From Nodosilinea sp. E11 (GTDB lineage Bacteria; Cyanobacteriota; Cyanobacteriia; Phormidesmidales; Phormidesmidaceae), in the NCBI RefSeq assembly GCF_032813545.1, contig NZ_CP136514.1:433760-497759 (forward strand): a DNA stretch of 64,000 nt, read 5' to 3'. A program made the translations under genes and the position numbers. This document shows, piece after piece, positions 27,523 through 34,879 of the stretch. Position 1 is the first letter of the stretch; each line of letters opens with the position of its first letter. The notes under the pieces are model-generated. The model saw only the letters and a list, made by a program, of their open reading frames with translations. It was not told where the DNA came from and made no database searches.

Positions 27523-27690
27523 CTTAGTGGTGCAGAAAACTTCTGAAAGCCTTATGAATAAATAATTCTTGCCGAGACAGAAGATTTGAGATTTCTCAAG
27601 GAATTAAACGAAGGCAGTGGGTTTCAGCCGCTATTTTAACCATCTGGGCCGTCCATCATGAGACTCAAAAAAGTTTTCTGCACCAATAAG
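27523..27690. mobile_element. 168-bp MITE with 10-bp target duplication
   Basis: Left end CTTAGTGGTGCAGAAAACTT (27523-27542) and right end AAGTTTTCTGCACCAATAAG (27671-27690) are inverted repeats with one mismatch over 20 bp. Identical GGTACAAGAG copies flank them at 27513-27522 and 27691-27700. The interior has no coding capacity. A 10-bp duplication suggests mobilisation by an IS4-type transposase. Removing the element restores an open frame across the site (see the disrupted gene 27503-29296). Confidence 0.75.
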
Positions 27691-27772
27691 GGTACAAGAG
27701 TTTCGGTTTTGGTGGCGAGTTGGATGAGGACGTCGTTGATGTTAGCCTCAGCGTCGTCGAAGAACATCAAGG

Positions 27773-29208
27773 GTAATTGCTCAACTCAGTAGCCAATCAG
27801 CCTGGTTTGAGGTAAGGGCACGAGAAATGGCCTCGAAGGCAGACATACCCTGCCGACGAGCGGTGTTCACCAGCGAGCGCACCTGGGCAAACAACTCTGC
27901 GCCCCAGTCGGAGCGAAAGCCATGGGTGACCTTGCGAAAGACCACACTCCATCGCAGGGCTTGCTCACTGGCATTATTGGTCGGCGGCACCGTCTCATCG
28001 TCTAGGAACAGCAGCAGATGCTCCCGAATCTTCACGTAGCGTTTGAGCAATTGCTGACCCTCGAGGGACTTGGGCTTCAGATTCAAGATCTCCCGTAGGC
28101 TGCCTCTCAATCGAGACCGGTACTGCTGAAGGGTTGATTCAGCCAACTGATGTCGTCGTCGGTTCACGGCAATCGCGCGCAGTAACAACCGCTTCATCCG
28201 AGGGGCAAACAGGTCATCACCTGCGTCAATGGCATACTGACAATCCCTGAGTTGATGGGCCAGACAGACTTGCCACTGCTCAGCAGGATGGGCCTTTTGC
28301 GCACTGAATAAATCGGAGACCCAGACCTGGGGGCGGTGCCCGGCCATCGTCTCATCAATCACGGCTTTCCCCCGGCTGGGGCGAATCACATGCAGGCACA
28401 CCTGCTCATTTTGAAACACCCACTCCCACTGATTACGACCATTGAGGCGAGCACTCGTTTCATCGCTGCACACCAGACGGGCACGGCGCAGACGCTCGAC
28501 AATTTGTGCCACTGGCGCGGCCAGTTGGGTTCGAACCCGCTGGAGCAGATTCGCAATTGCGCCTTCCGAGATTGTCACCCCGTACAGGTCTCCCATCAGT
28601 TGGCTCAGCCGTTGATAGCTCACCGCATGACCGTACCTCAGATACGTCAGTACACTGGCGATACTTTGACCAAAGGGCGAACCAGGCTCTAACCTGACTG
28701 GCACGGGAGCTTCATAGCTCTGCTGACAGCACGCACATTGCCCGCCGTAGCGTTCGACCCGAGTCACCTGGGGCCGAACCTGGGGTAATTCAATCCGTTC
28801 ATACACCGCTTTGAGCTGTTGATGGGCACGCTCCACCTCGCTGCCACAATGAGGGCAACGGTTCACTCGTGTTACCACCACTTGGTCAGGTGATGCGCTC
28901 AGGTCTCGGCCACCTCCCGCTCGACCCACACTCGCCGTTCGCTCGCTTTGGCTTGGCTTAGAACCCTCTGAGTTAGGCTTAAATCCTTTCGCCGGTGGCA
29001 AACTCGAATTGCGCGACGTTTTCTTGGGGCGTTTGCCTTTAAGCCGCTCGACGTCTGCCTGCAACGCTTGCACCATCTGCCACAGCTCTCGAATTAGAGC
29101 ATCTTTCTCCTTAGAACTGAGGCCTTCTAGTGGCGGCAGGTCTTTCATGCCAAAAGTTTATCACCCTCTCTCATTCACTGGCACCCGTCAACCTAGTTGA
29201 GCAATTAC
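27773..29208 (-). mobile_element. IS66 family insertion sequence
   Basis: Terminal inverted repeats GTAATTGCTCAACT (27773-27786) and AGTTGAGCAATTAC (29195-29208) start with the GTAA typical of IS66. Perfect 8-bp target duplications CATCAAGG flank the element (27765-27772 and 29209-29216). It is about 1.44 kb with a single transposase gene and no tnpA/tnpB accessory genes. Confidence 0.9.
27781..29148 (-). CDS. IS66 family transposase (TnpC-type)
   Basis: 455 residues, intact. The N-terminus has the leucine-zipper-like helix and basic linker (KGKRPKKTSRNSSLPPAKGF) and a zinc-binding block (RCPHCGSE ... GGQCACCQQSY). The catalytic core has ARLVCSDETSARLNGRNQWE, the WVSDLFSAQK segment and the late VPPTNNASEQALRWSVVFRK motif that carries the last acidic residue. 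A complete DDE enzyme of the short, single-gene IS66 branch. The stop codon lies within the left terminal repeat. Confidence 0.92.
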   Translation of the reverse strand: MKDLPPLEGLSSKEKDALIRELWQMVQALQADVERLKGKRPKKTSRNSSLPPAKGFKPNSEGSKPSQSERTASVGRAGGGRDLSASPDQVVVTRVNRCPHCGSEVERAHQQLKAVYERIELPQVRPQVTRVERYGGQCACCQQSYEAPVPVRLEPGSPFGQSIASVLTYLRYGHAVSYQRLSQLMGDLYGVTISEGAIANLLQRVRTQLAAPVAQIVERLRRARLVCSDETSARLNGRNQWEWVFQNEQVCLHVIRPSRGKAVIDETMAGHRPQVWVSDLFSAQKAHPAEQWQVCLAHQLRDCQYAIDAGDDLFAPRMKRLLLRAIAVNRRRHQLAESTLQQYRSRLRGSLREILNLKPKSLEGQQLLKRYVKIREHLLLFLDDETVPPTNNASEQALRWSVVFRKVTHGFRSDWGAELFAQVRSLVNTARRQGMSAFEAISRALTSNQADWLLS

Positions 29209-29216
29209 CATCAAGG

Positions 29217-29714
29217 AATTGTCGCGGTATGAAGGGGGGGTTACCGATCCCGGCACAGCCCGCCGAGAGGCTGCGCTTAACGACGAACACCGTGCTCGCT
29301 TTCCACACTTCCATCATGGGCATTCCGGCGATGGCGCAGGATGCTTCCTGGTCGATGGGTTTGACGGTGTCGTTGGCCCTACTGACCGCTCATTGTTGTC
29401 AAGTCGATTATTTCTGGTGGCTGCGTCGTCAAAATCAACCTGCAAAACCTGATCCAGACAATCTCCCTCCAGCGCATCTTTATCGCTGCTCCCGTCCCAT
29501 AACCACAGTGCCGAAGCAGCCTTCCGCCAAATATTTCCACCCGAGGTTAGCCAAAGATTTCAATTTTTCTCCTTTGCTGTAGACGACGAACGGACAGGCT
29601 AGGCCATGGTGAAGTGCCGCCAATAGTTCCTAGACCGCCGAAAAGTTAGCGCCTAAGAGGTCAGAGAAGTTGAAGAAAAGAAAAAGATACAGAAGGATGG
29701 TGAGCAATTGAGAC
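29217..29714. other. Region between IS66 and IS1, no intact gene
   Basis: About 500 bases. One plus-strand frame is open but starts inside the IS66 end and does not resemble a known protein. The first 80 bases hold the upstream part of the disrupted minus-strand gene. The last nine bases are the IS1 target duplication. Confidence 0.4.
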
Positions 29715-30782
29715 GGCACTGGTCTGTTAAGAGGAGATGCATGGAAACCCTCTCATACCGAGGAGTTCATGGGTGGATAGCGGGCGACTGTATAGGCCGA
29801 TTGCCATCGTCGGAGTCGTCTGTTTCCCCAATCCCCAATGTGGTCTAACCCAATTGTGGATGATCCGTTGGACATCTAAGGCTCGCTGCAACCCGTCTTG
29901 CGTTTTAGCATAGAGGTTTTGACGCCGACGATAAGCGCTGCATCGCCGCCTTAAGGCCGCATTGTGAGCCTCGTTATGGTTGGCATGCACCTCGGCTAGC
30001 GGGCTAACGGCGGTGTAGGGATGCTCTGGTCTTACCCACACGATTCGCCGCAGGCCTTGAGACCCTTTCACTTTCATGGCTACTTCCAGGCCATACCGCC
30101 AGACTTTTCGGGTGCGATAGGCACTCGGAGAATTGCGTAGCACCAGATAGACACTGGCTAAGTCCCACAACGCTTTGGCGTAGCGCCACTCACCATCAGT
30201 GAACCACCGGATATAAGAGCACGCTTGCGCCCACTGCCAGGCCTGTTGAGTTCCCCGCTGAAACAGCAGTTCATCTTTGTGTCCTGCTATCGCTGACACC
30301 CAGTAGCGGCTCTGGCGCTCAATAAAGTGAATCGTCCATCCCTGAGAGCTAGCGGGGGGGACGGTTCTCGCCCACGCGAGTGTAGACTTCATCGCCTTCC
30401 AGCGTCACCGCTTGTTCGCCTGGGGCTGGGGGGGACCAGGTGTTAGCTTGACGGGCTAACCGCTCTTCCCAGCGCAAAATGGTGGAGTGCGACGTCCCAA
30501 ACAGGCGACCTGTCGCTCGTACTCCCAGCCCTTCGCTGCGACCATTGAGGGCAGTCGCGACCACTGAACTGGGGGTTCGCAGGCGAGCCATCGGGGTGCC
30601 GGTTCGGTCGTTGAAGCACTTGCTACACCCTTTACACCGATAGCGCTGAAGCACAGTGCCATCTGAGAGCGATTCCCGACCATTCTTTACGACCTGTTGA
30701 CTCTGGCAGTAAGGACAATCCATGAGACTGAAGTAGTTGCACTACAGTCATTTTACTCATCACCGTCTAGCAGACCAGTGCC
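29715..30782 (-). mobile_element. IS1 family insertion sequence
   Basis: Ends GGCACTGGTCTGTTA (29715-29729) and TAGCAGACCAGTGCC (30768-30782) are inverted repeats with one mismatch. Perfect 9-bp duplications AATTGAGAC flank it (29706-29714 and 30783-30791), the usual IS1 target size. Length 1068 bp. It holds two overlapping minus-strand frames that together encode the transposase. Confidence 0.9.
29727..30723 (-). CDS. IS1 family transposase, two frames joined by a shift at a C7 run
   Basis: The first frame (30349-30723) encodes an InsA-like part: a zinc-finger start (MDCPYCQSQQVVKNGRE, then RCKGCSKCF), a helix-turn-helix (GVRATGRLFGTSHSTILRWE) and a catalytic VTLEGDEVYTRVGENRPP. The second (29727-30392) continues with SQGWTIHFIERQSRYWVSAI, YIRWFTDGEWRYAKALWDL and the HNEAHNAALRRRCSAYRRR block. 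The frames overlap at a run of seven C (in the sense strand GTCCCCCCCGC near 30355). This is the right place for the ribosomal frameshift used by IS1 elements, though a one-base mutation in a single-frame member cannot be excluded. Confidence 0.85.
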
Positions 30783-30920
30783 AATTGAGACCGAGGGTTG
30801 GTTTTGTCGCCCCTTTAAGAGTATCCCAACTAAAAAAGCATCCACTTTCAGGGCACGAACTAGGCCCACCGGGGCAGTCGCGTTGAGATCTTGGACAAGT
30901 ATTTAGTTGGAACACTCTAA

Positions 30921-32322
30921 CGCTCTTCAATGACTCTAAGCAGAGGAAAGTTTTTGTGGATTTGTAATAGACGCACCTGGGAACAGATTCATGAGCCCTG
31001 TGAGCGTCTGAAATCCTTGTTCCAACTTGGGGATCGGAAAAATCTTTAGCCAAGGTTTCAACAGATTTGAACTCACCCAGGGCAACAGAATCAGGCGTAA
31101 GTTATTGAGCCAGTTCTTCCATCCATTCCCTGCGCCCCAGGCTGAATGATGGGTAAACGACAAGACTACACCTGAATCATCTTGTTCCGGTGGGATAGTT
31201 CCCTTAGGTCGCATCGGTGGTGTGTGTAACGTGACCATCAAATAAGCGCTCATGACAATCTCCCACCACTTTTCAATCGAGGTATAGTCGGTCACTCGAA
31301 AGTCAGCCCATCCGAGTTCGTTTTTGCTTTGCTTAAAGCCATATTCCACCCAGTTTCTCAGGCCATAAAGGTCTCCGACCTGTTTGTAAGACAGACCCTT
31401 AACCCAAGTCATAACCATCCAGGTTGAAGCCGACGGTAAAACGTCTCTGTCAGTCGTTAGTTGCCAGTAGCGCTGAGCGCGGCGTTTGCCATAAACGATC
31501 TCTCGAATAAAACGAGTTTCGCGTTTACCATCACTGAACTGCCGGTCATACTCGCGCCAGCGATTGGTCCTGACCCGTTGCTCCTTGGGCAATAGCACAG
31601 CATGGTTGGAGCGAATCGCAAGCACGTAGGGGAGTTCTAATTGATGCAGTGTCCTAACGAAACTACTCCCGCTTTCCCCATAGGCACTATCGGCAAGAAC
31701 TAACTCAAACTTAAAGCCCAATTGACAGAGGTCTTGAACCATCGCTGCGGCGATGGCAGGTTTGGTGCGATGACACTCTCCCGCTTTTAATCGCTCTTTT
31801 GGCTTATAGATCTCAAAAGTCAAGGGAAAAGTGATGTTGTCAAGGACACCATAGGCATCAACTGAGACAATGCCGTTCTCTACTTTGCCCAAGTTGCCGA
31901 TGTACTGCCGTTTAACATAGTCCGTGACATGTCCCTTCTTACGGTCTCCGGTTTCGTCAATCACTAGGACTAGCTTGCGGCCCGCCACGAGGGCAAGAAT
32001 CAACTCAATGCGTCGCTGTCTCAGGTCTCTTGCCTGCCAGGGAGAGTTGACCAAGAACTGCTGCAATGATTGGGCATTGGGTAGGCCTGCAACCTTCGCA
32101 ATAGTAGGTAGCGATTTCCGCTTTGCTTCCGAAATCATCCCCGCATGCAGATGCTTAAATGCTTCAAAGCTTCTTACTTCGACAAATAAGTCACGGTAAC
32201 TTTCGCAATATTCGTCTACAAACCTCACAGTCGGTCTGGCCATACGGGGCGCTGTCATCACGTCTGCCTAGCTCTCAGCCCTTTTACCCTAAATTATCTA
32301 CCGCCAGAGTCATTGAAGAGCG
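30921..32322 (-). mobile_element. IS701 family insertion sequence
   Basis: CGCTCTTCAATGACTCT at 30921-30937 and its complement at 32306-32322 are perfect 17-bp inverted ends. CTAA duplications flank it (30917-30920, 32323-32326), matching the YTAR target of IS701. Length 1402 bp. It has landed at the stop codon of the HNH-motif gene: the TAG of that gene is part of the CTAA target, so the protein is probably unchanged. Confidence 0.9.
30936..32261 (-). CDS. IS701 family transposase
   Basis: 441 residues, intact DDE enzyme. Catalytic region blocks are KLVLVIDETGDRKKGHVTDY (first Asp), FELVLADSAYGESGSSF (second Asp) and LRNWVEYGFKQSKNELGWAD (Glu, with the Y..K spacing of IS4-superfamily members). 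The N-terminal helical domain includes LPNAQSLQQFLVNSPW, the DNA-binding part typical of IS701. It fills the element completely. There is no sign of decay, so the copy may be active. Confidence 0.92.
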   Translation of the reverse strand: MMTAPRMARPTVRFVDEYCESYRDLFVEVRSFEAFKHLHAGMISEAKRKSLPTIAKVAGLPNAQSLQQFLVNSPWQARDLRQRRIELILALVAGRKLVLVIDETGDRKKGHVTDYVKRQYIGNLGKVENGIVSVDAYGVLDNITFPLTFEIYKPKERLKAGECHRTKPAIAAAMVQDLCQLGFKFELVLADSAYGESGSSFVRTLHQLELPYVLAIRSNHAVLLPKEQRVRTNRWREYDRQFSDGKRETRFIREIVYGKRRAQRYWQLTTDRDVLPSASTWMVMTWVKGLSYKQVGDLYGLRNWVEYGFKQSKNELGWADFRVTDYTSIEKWWEIVMSAYLMVTLHTPPMRPKGTIPPEQDDSGVVLSFTHHSAWGAGNGWKNWLNNLRLILLPWVSSNLLKPWLKIFPIPKLEQGFQTLTGLMNLFPGASITNPQKLSSA

Positions 32323-33573
32323 CTAAGTCTCCGCGATCGCCTCATTGGCTATCATCGGGGCAGCGGCAAACAACTGCTGCCACCACCGCTGCACCTCCAG
32401 CGATGAGGCCTCTAGCAGCGCATTCCCCTGGGCGATCGCCTCCGCATACTGGGCCTTGGCCTCATCCCCACAGCCACCCGCCTCCACATGGCGAACAACC
32501 GACTGCACAATCGGCAGTGCAATACCCACCCCAAACAGCGCATTGAATCCCAAAATCACCGCAGGAGCCGACAAAACCACCACAATCTCAGGGAACAGCG
32601 CCATCACCGCCACCAGAATGAGAAAAAAGATCGGCGTAGCAATGCCAGCGCTAACCGCTGCCGCCACGATTTTGTCGCGAAACTCATCCACCGTAATGTC
32701 GCCCCGGTAGAGGTCTAGGGTGTAGGCCAGCGCCGTCACCAGCGCCTGAGTCAGCACTGCCGTGCCCGTGGCCGTTAGACCCAGCCGTGCGATCGTCGCC
32801 GAGTTCTTCAGCACCGAATCCACGGCGTTGTAGAAGCGAATGTAGGTCTGTTCGCCCCCCGTCATCGTGGCCGCGCCGCGCCGAATATTGTCTGTGCCCA
32901 GCTCCCACACAATATTCTCAGCCCCATTGCCACCCCCCTTAGAGTGAGCGTGAATGTGGCTGCCATGCTTATCTGACAAAAAGACCCGAATATCGCGCTC
33001 GCTGGCCCCGAGTTTAGACGTACCCGGAATTTTGTCGAACAGCCCCATCATGTCGGCATCCGATCGCGGGGCATCGCCCAAACGGGTGCCCGCCCGTTGC
33101 AATCGCCGCGCCAAGGCAGGCATTTCCTGGGCCAGCGCTTGAGCCGTGCGGGGCAGGTCTTTAAGGGCATTGGCGGTGACCATGCCGGAGGTGCCTAGGG
33201 CTGCGATCGTCCCCTGCCACTCTTCTAGAGCCTTGCCCATCGCCTCCAGGCTTTGCTGAGATTGATGCTGCCCGGTCTTCTGTAGATCATGAAGGGTGGC
33301 TAGGCTAGTAACGGTCAGCGTTTGAGCGGTTTGCTGAGCGCCTTCGCCAACAGTTTTGACGTACCCAATCGCATTGTCTAACCCCTCAGCCCCTTGCTCA
33401 ACAGTCTTTTGGGCAACCTGCTGGGCCTGCTGCAAGGCCTGTGCACTGGTAGTCGCTATCTCTTCGGTTGCCTGCTTGGTAACCGCAACGGCTTTATCAA
33501 GGTGGTTGCCGATGTGTTGCTTTTTCTCCGATGCCGCGTCTGCAAGCTGTTTAGCGTGATCCCAAAGGTTCAT
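32323..33573 (-). CDS. Coiled-coil membrane protein with an HNH-like motif
   Basis: 416 residues. The first 150 residues are a Gln/Ala-rich helical region (apolipoprotein-like coiled coil). In the middle, KHGSHIHAHSKGGGNGAENI (about residues 207-226) resembles the first half of an HNH nuclease motif (H-I-x-x-x-SKGG-x(5)-EN). The expected final histidine is not obvious, so activity is doubtful. The C-terminal third has two hydrophobic stretches (AGIATPIFFLILVAVMALFP and IVVVLSAPAVILGFNALFGV) forming a membrane hairpin. The layout, helical sensor plus nuclease-like motif plus membrane domain, would suit an effector. An IS701 copy is inserted at its stop codon. Confidence 0.6.
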   Translation of the reverse strand: MNLWDHAKQLADAASEKKQHIGNHLDKAVAVTKQATEEIATTSAQALQQAQQVAQKTVEQGAEGLDNAIGYVKTVGEGAQQTAQTLTVTSLATLHDLQKTGQHQSQQSLEAMGKALEEWQGTIAALGTSGMVTANALKDLPRTAQALAQEMPALARRLQRAGTRLGDAPRSDADMMGLFDKIPGTSKLGASERDIRVFLSDKHGSHIHAHSKGGGNGAENIVWELGTDNIRRGAATMTGGEQTYIRFYNAVDSVLKNSATIARLGLTATGTAVLTQALVTALAYTLDLYRGDITVDEFRDKIVAAAVSAGIATPIFFLILVAVMALFPEIVVVLSAPAVILGFNALFGVGIALPIVQSVVRHVEAGGCGDEAKAQYAEAIAQGNALLEASSLEVQRWWQQLFAAAPMIANEAIAET

Positions 33574-33728
33574 TGCGTTATTTCCCCAAGCGCAGGGGGC
33601 GAAAGAGTCGTGCTAGTCGAGATAGTTCCCTGCCACTAGATTGCCCTGGCAGATCGATGGGATATTGCTATTGCCAAGCCCTTTGCAGAGTCCTCACAAA
33701 CAGGGAAAGAATGGTGCTACTTGAACGG

Positions 33729-34325
33729 TCATAGTTGTGTGATCGCCTCTACCTTCTCCTCCTCCGCTACATCGAGGTATCGCTGTAGCGCCGCCATCGA
33801 TGACCACCCGCCCAAGTCTTGGATCGCCTTCAGCCGCACCCCTGCCTTATCAAGCCGGGTTGCCCAGTTGCGCCGGTTGCTGTGGGTGCTATAGCCGCGC
33901 AGGCCCAGGCGATCGCACCGCTCATTCTCCACATTGCCGCTGTGGCCCTTGACCCAACGGAACTCGACCTGGTGCTGTTCACAGAGGCTTAGGAGCTGCT
34001 GCCAGAGGTCAGCATTGACTGCTGAATGAGTCTTAGTTCGCATCCATCCTTTAGACCGCCAGCGCACTGCCCAGCCCTTCATGATGGCCTCGACGACATA
34101 CTTGGAATCAGAGTAGACGGTCACAGCGCACTGATGCTTTAGTGCCTGGAGGCCAACGATCGCCGCCATCATCTCCATGCGGTTATTTGTTGTCAGCTGA
34201 TAGCCACCCGATAGCTCTCTTTGGTGTTCACCATAGAGCAGCACTGTTCCATAGCCGCCGGGGCCAGGGTTGCCGATGCAGGCTCCATCGGTGTAGATGG
34301 TAACTGGTTTGAGAGGTTGGGCCAT
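33729..34325 (-). CDS. RNase HI fused to a tyrosine-integrase tail
   Basis: 198 residues from ATG at 34325 (MAQPLKPVTIYTDGACIGNP). Residues 1-135 are ribonuclease HI with the active-site residues in place: TDGACIGNPGPGGYG (Asp), NNRMEMMAAI (Glu), TVYSDSKYVVEAI (Asp) and VKGHSGNVENERCD (His). After ERCDRL the sequence changes abruptly to LRGYSTHSNRRNWATRLDKA and ALQRYLDV, the C-terminal end of a phage-type integrase with its Arg and Tyr. The junction falls on a GCGATCGC HIP1 octamer. RNase HI members normally have a few more residues of their own here. Most likely a chance recombinant, perhaps still an active RNase H. Confidence 0.8.
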   Translation of the reverse strand: MAQPLKPVTIYTDGACIGNPGPGGYGTVLLYGEHQRELSGGYQLTTNNRMEMMAAIVGLQALKHQCAVTVYSDSKYVVEAIMKGWAVRWRSKGWMRTKTHSAVNADLWQQLLSLCEQHQVEFRWVKGHSGNVENERCDRLGLRGYSTHSNRRNWATRLDKAGVRLKAIQDLGGWSSMAALQRYLDVAEEEKVEAITQL

Positions 34326-34396
34326 GATTATAGTTAGCAAACTTGAAATTTTATTTCATCAAATTCTTCGATTTCGACTATGGATGGTATCAATCA

Positions 34397-34876
34397 TCAT
34401 TCATGAATTTCAGGAATATCATCCGGTGTTAATTTAGTCTGAAGCTGAGGCGTGGTTTCTACATTAGTGTAGCTGTAGCCTTCGATTTCACTAAAGCTGT
34501 CAAGCAGTCTGCCCAAAGCTTGAGCATATCTGACAGCTTGTTCTTCAACTTGCCTTCTCTTTTTGCGATTGCTTACTCGTCGTGTTGAACCTGTACGACT
34601 GCCGTTAGGGCCTTCTAAGTCGATCCACTTAACCTCAACTACTGCAAAACGACCTGCCCCATCAGTGAACAGTAAATCACCTTTTCCTTGTTCCGCTCGA
34701 CTAGGCTCAACTTCCCACTCATCATCAATAAGATAGGAATAGTCAGGTATAAAGCTAGCGCTATTGGTTACAAATTTTTGTTTCAGGTAGCGTTCATTAT
34801 TTCTATCCCAATCTCGCCCCTTAAAATAAGCTCTAAGAACACTGTCACGGTGTTTTACTTCTATTTGATTCATCAC
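34397..34876 (-). CDS. PD-(D/E)XK-like nuclease domain protein
   Basis: 159 residues. GKGDLLFTDGAGRFAVVEVK (about residues 64-83) fits the GD-x(10-13)-ExK active site of PD-(D/E)XK nucleases, and RRQVEEQAVRYAQALGRLL supplies the following helix that usually carries a Gln/Arg-rich segment. N-terminal part: RAYFKGRDWDRNNERYLKQK. It is three bases from the upstream NERD-helicase gene, so the two are co-transcribed. A DNA- or RNA-cleaving partner of that helicase is plausible; the fold assignment is by motif only. Confidence 0.6.
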   Translation of the reverse strand: MMNQIEVKHRDSVLRAYFKGRDWDRNNERYLKQKFVTNSASFIPDYSYLIDDEWEVEPSRAEQGKGDLLFTDGAGRFAVVEVKWIDLEGPNGSRTGSTRRVSNRKKRRQVEEQAVRYAQALGRLLDSFSEIEGYSYTNVETTPQLQTKLTPDDIPEIHE

Positions 34877-34879
34877 TAA

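Larger units (their letters stand above)
27503..29296 (-). pseudogene. Gene fragment broken by a MITE and an IS66 element
   Basis: After removal of the MITE (27523-27690) and the IS66 element (27773-29208) with one copy of each target duplication, a minus-strand frame joins YRDNSLMFFDDAEANINDVL to a short IQLATKTETLV tail and PKP, then stop at 27503-27505. The join across both insertion points stays in frame, which supports a formerly continuous gene. Upstream (beyond about 29240) the frame becomes low-quality, so how far the gene once extended is unclear. It lies directly upstream of the GTPase operon and reads in the same direction. Function not recognised. Confidence 0.4.

Noticed and set aside
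29130..29582. 150-codon plus-strand frame over the IS66 right end
   Set aside because: It starts inside the IS66 element and shows no recognisable domain; the opposite strand has better evidence for a disrupted gene.
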